This document shows positions 35,144 to 45,397 of a stretch of DNA of 64,000 nt, piece by piece. The notes under the pieces were generated by a model. It worked only from the letters and a program-made list of their open reading frames with translations, ran no database searches and had not been told where the DNA came from. A program made the position numbers and the translations under genes. The stretch is from Lacrimispora sinapis (GTDB lineage Bacteria > Bacillota > Clostridia > Lachnospirales > Lachnospiraceae): positions 496,001 through 560,000 of the forward strand of contig NZ_CP141832.1 in NCBI RefSeq assembly GCF_043633585.1, written 5' to 3'. Position 1 is the stretch's first letter. Each line of letters begins with the position of its first letter.

Positions 35144-36361
35144 ATGAGAAATAAAAAAGTTTGGCCGGTTTGTCTGGCCGCAGTACTTGCTGTTTCCACC
35201 GTTCTTCCTGCTTATGGAGCCGTTGGGCCGGGTCAGGCAGAAAAACCCATTCCAGAAGGAATCACAACAGAACAGTGGAGCAAATTGAATGATCAGAAGA
35301 TTGAGTTCGATGAACTTTCAAATTTGGTAAGATATTTTAATCCGGACTTGCAAAATACCGTGGATTCCATCTATCAGAATGTGGAGAATGCAGAGTACAT
35401 CTATGGTGCAATGAGAGGCATTGAGACGAAAAACGACATTGAAGCACTTGAGGAGCAGGCAAAAGCACTTAAAAATACCGGAGTGACAGATGAGAATGGA
35501 GTACCGCTCTACATGGTCTATGAAGGTACGGTCAAGAGTTTAAGATCCAATGCTGATGCCATGCAGCGAACTCTCAAAAAGCTCAAACAGCCTAATTCAA
35601 AGATCAATTTTTCCATCACACAAGTCACCAGGCAGTACGAGTATTTTGCCGACCAGGTCATGATCGGATACAACAGTGCTGTTGCAAACCGGGCACTGCT
35701 GCAGAAGGCAGCCGAAATAAGCAATTTGGCTTATGAGGCGCAGAAATTAGGCCAGCAGATCGGAACGGCAACACAAACCGATGTTTTGGCAGCTCAAAAG
35801 GAGGTGCTTTCCGCACAATCCTCTCTTTTAAGCCTGGATCATACCATTGATGATTTAAGACGTTCTCTTGGCCTTATGACCGGCTATTCGGCCGATAAAG
35901 TTCCTGAGATCGGAGGTCTTCCCGAACTGGATATGCAGGTGATCGCTTCCCTTGATCTGGAAGCCGATACGGCAAAAGCCATTGGCAACAATTATACTTT
36001 GATTAATCTGCGCCGAGCTCCTTCCAACAAGACCACTACCGGAATGAAGAACAAACAGGATAGTGTTTCTGAGGGAGAGCAGGGAGTGGCAGTTACCATG
36101 CAGGCTTATTACCAGGCCGTCAAACAGGCGAAAACTGCCTATGAGGCAGCATGTACTGCCTATGACAAGGCCGTTCTGGATCAGGGCAAAGCAGAACGTT
36201 CCTTCCAGTTAGGCATATTAAACAAAATCGCTTACCTTCAGTCCCAGATGGCGTTTCTGCAGGCAGAAGGGAACAAAGAGAGTGCTTACTCAGACTTATA
36301 TCAGGCTTACACCACCTATCAGTGGGCGGTAAAAGGAGTTATTTCGGATTCGCAGCAATAG
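35144..36361 (+). CDS. TolC-like (outer membrane efflux family) secreted protein 2
   Basis: 405 residues from ATG 35144, where AGGAGG lies 8 bases upstream. The signal peptide ends near AYGA (residue about 26). It is a paralog of the preceding gene: compare WSKLNDQKIEFDELSNLV with WAKLRDNVLEYDELSGLI, and GTATQTDVLAAQKEVLSAQ with GMATQSDVLAAKQSIQTTQ. Long amphipathic helices dominate and no anchor is seen. The two proteins are only 2 bases apart in coding sequence and probably form a hetero-oligomer or alternate partners of the RND pump. Its last 23 bases overlap the convergent spoIIR. Confidence 0.8.
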   Translation: MRNKKVWPVCLAAVLAVSTVLPAYGAVGPGQAEKPIPEGITTEQWSKLNDQKIEFDELSNLVRYFNPDLQNTVDSIYQNVENAEYIYGAMRGIETKNDIEALEEQAKALKNTGVTDENGVPLYMVYEGTVKSLRSNADAMQRTLKKLKQPNSKINFSITQVTRQYEYFADQVMIGYNSAVANRALLQKAAEISNLAYEAQKLGQQIGTATQTDVLAAQKEVLSAQSSLLSLDHTIDDLRRSLGLMTGYSADKVPEIGGLPELDMQVIASLDLEADTAKAIGNNYTLINLRRAPSNKTTTGMKNKQDSVSEGEQGVAVTMQAYYQAVKQAKTAYEAACTAYDKAVLDQGKAERSFQLGILNKIAYLQSQMAFLQAEGNKESAYSDLYQAYTTYQWAVKGVISDSQQ

Positions 36362-36989
36362 GTTTCTTATCCTTTTGCAGCAAATCAATTAATTTTAAAC
36401 GGATATGGATTTTCGGACTTTCTTTATTTAATTTTTTATAATCGGAAGCATCAATGGATTCCCGCAGTATTTCTTTGGACGTATCGGGAACCACAGCATA
36501 AGAGGAATCCACAAAGCAGAGCGGAGGATAAAGGACACACCACCAGTTGTGGCCTTTGCCTTCGCCTATTTTTACCCTGACTGCTTCATAATTGCCGCAG
36601 GGGAAGACCATATCGCCATAGGTTTTGGTAGGAAAGTAAGTGTTGGTCAGTTCCATATGTGCGGGATAATCATATCCCAGAGTTCTCATGTACATTTCCG
36701 CTTTTTCTTCCAGTCTGTCCTTATGGGACCGGACATAAGTTTTTGTTTCCTCTAATGATGCATTCTCTCCCATTTCCTCATATATTGTGTTTAAGAGCAT
36801 GGTGCGTACTTTTAATTTCAAATTCTGGTCGTCTGTGCTGTCACTGTTTGCCAGGACGTGAAAACGCAGGATTTCCGGTGCGATACGTGCCGCCAGTGCT
36901 TCATCAGCGCTTCTTCCTTCTGCCATGGTAAATAAAAGTGCAAGCAATAAGCATGTAATACATAAGAATAAATCACGTTTCTGTTTCAT
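36339..36989 (-). CDS. spoIIR: Stage II sporulation protein R
   Basis: 216 residues from ATG 36989, where AAAGGAGA lies 8 bases upstream; the in-frame start at 37034 lies in the promoter. It is secreted by the forespore and triggers SpoIIGA to process pro-sigma-E in the mother cell. Features: N-terminal signal/anchor (residues about 7-25), then RFHVLANSDSTDDQNLKLKVR, which is the family hallmark here given in part as HVLANSDSTDDQNLKLKV, and GHNWWCVLYPPLCFVD. A sigma-F-like promoter precedes it. This gene is the strongest evidence that the organism sporulates. Confidence 0.93.
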   Translation of the reverse strand: MKQKRDLFLCITCLLLALLFTMAEGRSADEALAARIAPEILRFHVLANSDSTDDQNLKLKVRTMLLNTIYEEMGENASLEETKTYVRSHKDRLEEKAEMYMRTLGYDYPAHMELTNTYFPTKTYGDMVFPCGNYEAVRVKIGEGKGHNWWCVLYPPLCFVDSSYAVVPDTSKEILRESIDASDYKKLNKESPKIHIRLKLIDLLQKDKKPIAANPK

Positions 36990-37018
36990 AGGGGGTTCTC
37001 CTTTTTTCATGAATCTAT

Positions 37019-37046
37019 TTGTAATTGTAACCATATGTGCTATAAT
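37019..37046 (+). promoter_or_regulatory. Sigma-A promoter of ddl
   Basis: TTGTAA (37019-37024), 16-base spacer, TATAAT (37041-37046), 41 bases before the ddl start. It overlaps the divergent spoIIR promoter base for base. Confidence 0.6.
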
Positions 37047-37052
37047 ATAAAC
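37023..37052 (-). promoter_or_regulatory. Sigma-F-like promoter of spoIIR
   Basis: On the minus strand, GTTTA (37052-37048), 15-base spacer, GGTTACAATT (37032-37023). This fits the forespore sigma-F pattern (GywTA, 15-16 bases, GGnnAnAnTw), and spoIIR is a sigma-F gene in Bacillus. The predicted leader is about 27 bases. Confidence 0.65.
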
Positions 37053-37086
37053 GCTGTTAATTCAAGAAATTGTTGAGGAGAAAAAA

Positions 37087-38148
37087 ATGGGAAAAAAGAA
37101 TGCGGTTGTACTATTTGGCGGCCAGTCGTCAGAGCATGTTGTTTCCTGCATGTCGGTCATCAATGTCATTAACCATATCAATAGAGAGAAATATGATTTA
37201 CTTATCATCGGAATTACAGAGGAAGGACACTGGATCAAAACGGATTCCGTCAAAGAGATTGAGGACGGAAGCTGGAAAAACGGAAAAATATCCGCAGTTT
37301 TATCACCGGATGCTACCATGAAAAGTGTGATTTTATTAGATGGACAAAAAGCAGAGTATGTAAAAGCTGATGTGGTATTCCCTGTGCTTCACGGATTATT
37401 CGGAGAAGACGGAACCATTCAGGGGCTTTTGGAGCTGGCAGGTATTCCATATGTGGGCTGCGGAGTGCTGGCATCGGCAGTATCCATGGATAAATTATAT
37501 ACAAAGATCATTGTAGATGATTTGGGAGTCAAACAGGCGGATTACATAGCAGTGATGCGTCATGAATTAAATGATCTGGAGCCAATTGTAAAAAAGGTGG
37601 AGGAGAAATTTACCTATCCGGTATTTGTAAAGCCCTCCAATGCAGGGTCCTCCAAAGGGGTCAGCCGTGCGGATAACCGGGAAGAATTGAAGGCTGCTCT
37701 TGTTTTAGCAGGAGAGCATGACCGCAAGATCCTGGTAGAGGAAATGATCGTAGGCAGGGAGATTGAATGTGCCGTATTGGGCGGAGGAAATACGCTTGCA
37801 GAGGCTTCCGGAGTTGGAGAGATCCTTGCAGCGGCAGAATTTTATGATTTTGATGCCAAGTATTATAATTCTGACTCCAAAACGGTGGTAAATCCTAAGC
37901 TTCCCCACGGGGCAGCCGAAAAAGTAAGGAATGCTGCAAAACTGGTATTCCAGGCCGTTGACGGCTTTGGGCTGGCGAGAGTGGACTTTTTTGTAAAAGA
38001 AGACGGAAGTGTGATATTTAACGAAATCAATACCATGCCCGGCTTTACCGCCATCAGCATGTATCCCATGCTTTGGGAGGCAGCGGGAGTAACAAAGGAA
38101 GAGCTGGTTGACCGGTTGATGGAATATGCTATGGTCCGGGGCCAGTGA
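37087..38148 (+). CDS. ddl: D-alanine--D-alanine ligase
   Basis: 353 residues, ATP-grasp enzyme joining two D-alanines for peptidoglycan precursors. Motifs: LFGGQSSEHVVSCMS at the N-terminus, FPVLHGLFGEDGTIQGLLEL, FVKPSNAGSSKGVSR, GREIECAVLGG and the metal-binding NEINTMPGFT. The omega-loop EFYDFDAKYYN has Tyr after Lys, as in D-Ala-D-Ala ligases rather than the Phe of intrinsic D-Ala-D-Lac enzymes, so vancomycin resistance by this gene is not expected. The ribosome site is TGAGGAG. It is followed by murI, another cell-wall gene, 15 bases on. Confidence 0.95.
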   Translation: MGKKNAVVLFGGQSSEHVVSCMSVINVINHINREKYDLLIIGITEEGHWIKTDSVKEIEDGSWKNGKISAVLSPDATMKSVILLDGQKAEYVKADVVFPVLHGLFGEDGTIQGLLELAGIPYVGCGVLASAVSMDKLYTKIIVDDLGVKQADYIAVMRHELNDLEPIVKKVEEKFTYPVFVKPSNAGSSKGVSRADNREELKAALVLAGEHDRKILVEEMIVGREIECAVLGGGNTLAEASGVGEILAAAEFYDFDAKYYNSDSKTVVNPKLPHGAAEKVRNAAKLVFQAVDGFGLARVDFFVKEDGSVIFNEINTMPGFTAISMYPMLWEAAGVTKEELVDRLMEYAMVRGQ

Positions 38149-38163
38149 TAAAGGAGTAATGAA

Positions 38164-38982
38164 ATGGCAGACAGAAATTCGCCCATCGGCGTTTTTGATT
38201 CCGGCGTAGGCGGTCTTACGGTGGTCCGTGAGATCATGAGACAGATTCCGGATGAAAGAATCATCTATTTTGGAGATACGGCCAGGCTTCCATACGGCTC
38301 AAAGTCCAGAGATACCATCCTCCGCTATACCCGGCAGAATATCCGCTTTTTAATGGCTCAGGATGTAAAAGCCATTGTGATTGCCTGTAATACGGCCACT
38401 GCGTTTGCATTGGAGACGGTGGAAAAAGAGCTGTCCGTCCCCATTATCGGCGTGATCCATGCAGGTGCCAAAACCGCAGTAGAATCTACCCGGAATAATA
38501 AAATAGGAATCATTGGAACAGAAGGAACCATACGCAGCGGTGTTTATACCAAGGTAATGCAGGCAATGAAAAAGGATATCGAAGTAATCGGAAAAGCCTG
38601 TCCGCTGTTCGTTCCGCTGGTGGAAGAAGGCTTGCTTCATGATACGGTTACCGATGAAATCGCTTCCAGATATTTAAGTGAATTAAAAGGAAAATTTATA
38701 GATACACTGGTACTGGGGTGCACCCATTATCCCCTTTTGCGTTCTACCGTGGGGCGTGTTATGGGACCGGAAGTAAATCTTGTGAACCCTGCATACGAAA
38801 CAGCATTGGAATTAAAGCAGGTTCTGACAGATAACAGTCTGATGTGTGAAGTAAAAGACCAATCCCAGGACAAATACCGCTTTTATGTCAGCGATCTCGC
38901 AGAAAACTTTACAAATTTTGCAGCCTCTATTCTTCCGGGACAGGTAAAAGAGACAAAACAGATAAATATCGAACAGTTCTAA
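38164..38982 (+). CDS. murI: Glutamate racemase
   Basis: 272 residues. It makes D-glutamate for peptidoglycan by a two-cysteine, cofactor-free mechanism. Both cysteines are present: IACNTATAF near residue 80 and LGCTHYPLL near residue 190. The N-terminal FDSGVGGLTVV supplies the catalytic Asp/Ser, and YFGDTARLPYGSKS is typical. The ribosome site AAAGGAG lies 8 bases before the ATG. It shares an operon with ddl, which uses D-alanine, and with the DUF1934 gene. Confidence 0.95.
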   Translation: MADRNSPIGVFDSGVGGLTVVREIMRQIPDERIIYFGDTARLPYGSKSRDTILRYTRQNIRFLMAQDVKAIVIACNTATAFALETVEKELSVPIIGVIHAGAKTAVESTRNNKIGIIGTEGTIRSGVYTKVMQAMKKDIEVIGKACPLFVPLVEEGLLHDTVTDEIASRYLSELKGKFIDTLVLGCTHYPLLRSTVGRVMGPEVNLVNPAYETALELKQVLTDNSLMCEVKDQSQDKYRFYVSDLAENFTNFAASILPGQVKETKQINIEQF

Positions 38983-38993
38983 AGGAGTATACT

Positions 38994-39440
38994 ATGACAA
39001 GAGATGTTCTGATCAGCATCAGCGGGATGCAGATTGCAGAAGAAGATAATCAAACGGTTGAGATGATCACCACAGGAGATTATTTTTTAAGAAACGGCAA
39101 CCACTACATTCTATATGATGAGATCCAGGAAGGGTTTGAAGGTGTGATAAAGAATACCGTTAAAATCAGCCCCACCGGCCTTGATATCATAAAACGCGGA
39201 AGTTCCAGCGTTCATATGACATTTGAAAAAGAGAAAAAGAATATTGCCTGCTATGCGACTCCCTACGGCGAACTCATGATAGGGATCAGCACCAATGACA
39301 TAGAGATAATTGAAGAAGAAGACCGCTTAAAAGTCCACGTAGCTTATACCCTGGACATTAATTATCAGCATGTCTCGGAATGTGATATAGATCTTGATAT
39401 CCATTCCAAGGCAACTGCCGATATCCGTCTGCTAAATTAA
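38994..39440 (+). CDS. DUF1934 (YwiB-like) beta-barrel protein
   Basis: 148 residues. The start DVLISISGMQ, the TTGDYFLRNGNHYILYDE segment and the later GELMIGISTNDIEI..LKVHVAYTLDIN are characteristic of DUF1934, a small calycin-like cytoplasmic beta-barrel family. In Firmicutes it often lies next to murI, cell-wall or argS genes. The function is unknown. The ribosome site AAAGGAG is 7 bases upstream. It is the last gene of ddl-murI-DUF1934, and the stop codon's final A is the first base of a 27-bp perfect hairpin. Confidence 0.82.
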   Translation: MTRDVLISISGMQIAEEDNQTVEMITTGDYFLRNGNHYILYDEIQEGFEGVIKNTVKISPTGLDIIKRGSSSVHMTFEKEKKNIACYATPYGELMIGISTNDIEIIEEEDRLKVHVAYTLDINYQHVSECDIDLDIHSKATADIRLLN

Positions 39441-39497
39441 GAGAAGGGCCGCTGCTCCATAAGTAAGAGATTACTTATGGAGCAGCGGCCCTTCTCT
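39440..39497. repeat. 27-bp perfect inverted repeat (long hairpin) after the ddl-murI operon
   Basis: Bases 39440-39466 pair without mismatch with 39471-39497 around a GAGA tetraloop; the ends read AGAGAAGGGCC and GGCCCTTCTCT. No T-run follows (ATGTTAAAAAG). A stem of this length is twice that of the window's ordinary terminators. It may be a terminator-like 3' stabiliser, an RNase III site or the relic of a mobile repeat. Confidence 0.85.
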
Positions 39498-39592
39498 ATG
39501 TTAAAAAGCTGAAAAGGAAAGGTGCTGCTTAATAACCATAAATCAGTTATTTTTGCGGCAACCCTTCCTTCTTTGATAACAACGTTTTTTTA

Positions 39593-40213
39593 TTAACCGC
39601 CGATCACTTTATCATAATTTTCAGCGACCGCCTTCCAGTCAATTACATCGAAGAATGCTTTGATATAGTCGGCTCTTAAGTTCTTATACTTTAGATAATA
39701 AGCATGTTCCCAAACGTCGATTCCAAGGATTGGAACAAAGCCGTTGCCCTCCATGAGAGGGTTGTCCTGGTTTGCACTGGAGGAAAGGATCAGTTTGCCG
39801 TCTCGGTTAGCGGATAACCAGCCCCAGCCGGACCCGAACTGTCCTGCAGCCAAATTGCTTAATCCAGCCTGGAATTCTGAGAAGCTGCCGAATGTTTTTT
39901 CCAACTCACGTCCAAGTGTTCCCTGGGGCTGTCCGCCTCCGTCAGGGCTCATGGTGGAGAAATACAGGTTGTGGTTATAGAAACCGCCGCCATTGTTGCG
40001 AATGGCTTTACGAACCGCTTCATCAGCGATGCTGTCCAGAGAAGAGAGAAGAGAAGTGATTTCCTTTTCTTCAATGCCCGCTTTCTGAACGGCATCATTT
40101 AAATTTTTTGTATAAGCTGCATGGTGCTTGGAGTAGTGAGTCTCCATTGTGAGAGCGTCGATATGTGGTTCTAAAGCGTCATAAGCATATGGAAGTTTAA
40201 TTTGATTGTACAT
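39593..40213 (-). CDS. sodA: Superoxide dismutase, Mn-type
   Basis: 206 residues from ATG 40213, where AAAGGAGT lies 8 bases upstream. It removes superoxide in the cytoplasm. Metal ligands are intact: His in ETHYSKHHAAY, His in GGGFYNHNLYF, and Asp/His in DVWEHAYYLKY. The outer-sphere Gln is in SSANQDNPL, as in MnSOD, while the FeSOD Gln position is Gly (NNGGG), so manganese or cambialistic use is likely. The promoter carries a palindromic operator that resembles one before the iron transport operon. A SOD in an anaerobe points to tolerance of transient oxygen. Confidence 0.94.
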   Translation of the reverse strand: MYNQIKLPYAYDALEPHIDALTMETHYSKHHAAYTKNLNDAVQKAGIEEKEITSLLSSLDSIADEAVRKAIRNNGGGFYNHNLYFSTMSPDGGGQPQGTLGRELEKTFGSFSEFQAGLSNLAAGQFGSGWGWLSANRDGKLILSSSANQDNPLMEGNGFVPILGIDVWEHAYYLKYKNLRADYIKAFFDVIDWKAVAENYDKVIGG

Positions 40214-40268
40214 AATAAGTACTCCTTTCAATTTATCTAAAATAAGAAATTGTTTGTATTTTGTAGTG

Positions 40269-40284
40269 GTTAGTTAAAACTAAC
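40269..40284. promoter_or_regulatory. Palindromic operator of sodA
   Basis: GTTAGTT-AA-AACTAAC is a perfect 7-2-7 palindrome starting 15 bases after the sodA -10 box. Read on the gene's strand it contains TTAGTTTTAACTAA, matching 12 of 14 bases of TTAGTTTTGGCTAA at 55645. The TTAG-N6-CTAA form recalls DtxR/IdeR-type metal repressor sites. Confidence 0.6.
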
Positions 40285-40298
40285 TTATCTATAGCATG

Positions 40299-40326
40299 AT
40301 TATATCATGTACAATTAAAATGTCAA
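40299..40326 (-). promoter_or_regulatory. Consensus promoter of sodA
   Basis: On the minus strand, TTGACA (40326-40321), 16-base spacer, TATAAT (40304-40299); both boxes are perfect. The leader is about 80 bases. Confidence 0.85.
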
Positions 40327-40775
40327 GTGTATTTTTGATTATTTTTTAAAATATCTGAATTAATAAAAATGCAGATGCTATTTTTAATTTACTTTTAGAT
40401 AATATGTATATATGCAGGAAACTAAAAAAGAAATTATATACAGATAGAAGTCATCTTGTTGATAGAATGATATGTTTCACATGTATTATGGACATACAGA
40501 TTGGTTTCATGTTGAACCTTACAGTCCTCCGGGAGTAAAAAGTGATTTTTATCATTATTTAGATTTTTCTTGCAAGCAGTAAATCGACGGCAGCCGCAAC
40601 AATATTCAGATGTTTTTTTGCAGAATCATCTGGATTGCCGGCGGTTCTTATCGAAAAATATTTGCATTAATATAGAAGAAACAACTCAGTCCCATAGACC
40701 CCATCAAATTAAAAACAGAGCAGTCTATCATTGATAAACAGATTCAATAAGGCCTTTTATTCATCATGGTCTGAA
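40327..40775. other. AT-rich stretch without a confident gene
   Basis: This is the main part of the only gap above 300 bases (40214-40845). It contains one 36-codon ORF (40472-40582, MFHMYYGHTDWF at its start) without a ribosome site, which could be a gene remnant. Otherwise I see no gene, tRNA, repeat or riboswitch in it. Confidence 0.5.
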
Positions 40776-40820
40776 ATAAAAAAACACCGGAAGCTCCATA
40801 TCCCATGGCACTCCGGTGTT
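40776..40820 (-). terminator. Terminator of the gene upstream of rpoB
   Basis: AACACCGGA (40783-40791) pairs with TCCGGTGTT (40812-40820); on the minus strand a run of seven T follows the stem. Confidence 0.82.
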
Positions 40821-40845
40821 CTCGAAGGAACATCTCAACAATATT

Positions 40846-41295
40846 CTATTTTTGATTCTTCTTAAACCTGTCCAAAAACTTCTTCTTTTTCGGTGCTGCC
40901 GGGATCGCTTTCCCTCGAAGGCTTTTTATTTCGGTTATGTAAATACCGCTTATCACAACCTTAGCCTCTGTTTTAACCGGAAGCACTTCAAATACCTTGG
41001 CATCAGCAATCAGAGTCATAACCTTTGGACCAACCTTGGCCTTTACGATTGGCAGTTTCGTTCTGCGCATGTACTTGGGTGTTTGTTCATACACGATCTT
41101 AGGAAGCCCTGCGTCTTTTAGTTTCATCTTCTTCTTATCAATGACCAGCATAGAAACGGTTTGTGCTGCAGCTTCTAATGCCTGCTGCTGTTCCACCTGC
41201 CGCTTCTCCAGCTTCTTACCGAGAAAATAAAGGACTGCCAGAGCCACAACTACGATGAAAAGAATCACGATTAATACGTTTAAAAATGTGCTCAC
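40846..41295 (-). CDS. Membrane-anchored protein of unknown function next to rpoB
   Basis: 149 residues from GTG 41295, chosen because TTGGAGGT lies 7 bases upstream; extending to 41310 would overlap that site. One N-terminal membrane helix (residues about 3-25, LNVLIVILFIVVVALAVLYFLG) precedes a coiled-coil stretch KKLEKRQVEQQQALEAAAQ. A compact domain follows (KLKDAGLPKIVYEQ..KVMTLIADAKVFEVLPVK..KVVISGIYITEI) and a Lys-rich tail. I do not recognise a family. It is divergent from rpoB, with a terminator of its own. Confidence 0.7.
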   Translation of the reverse strand: MSTFLNVLIVILFIVVVALAVLYFLGKKLEKRQVEQQQALEAAAQTVSMLVIDKKKMKLKDAGLPKIVYEQTPKYMRRTKLPIVKAKVGPKVMTLIADAKVFEVLPVKTEAKVVISGIYITEIKSLRGKAIPAAPKKKKFLDRFKKNQK

Positions 41296-41383
41296 CGGGA
41301 ATACCTCCAATAGTTCATTTTGTAAATTGGGCCTATCTGCAATAGTATATCACATTTTATTGGGAAATACAAGCAAAAAATGC

Positions 41384-41412
41384 TTGACACCTTGACAACA
41401 CTATGATATTAT
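41384..41412 (+). promoter_or_regulatory. Promoter of rpoBC
   Basis: TTGACA (41384-41389), 17-base spacer, TATTAT (41407-41412). A second TTGACA occurs at 41392-41397, giving a tandem -35. The leader is about 85 bases. Confidence 0.8.
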
Positions 41413-41503
41413 GGAATGTGCACTATTGTGGCTATGTGTGCCTTGTAGGGACATTTATGCCCAAAACAGAAACGATTAGAAAGAAAACAGGGGTGAAACG
41501 TCA

Positions 41504-45379
<3,876 letters not shown>

Positions 45380-45397
45380 TAGAAGGGAGAACCGCTC

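Noticed and set aside
37840..37900. D-Ala-D-Lac (vancomycin resistance) type ligase
   Set aside because: The omega-loop has the Lys-Tyr pair of D-Ala-D-Ala ligases and there are no vanH/vanX genes nearby.
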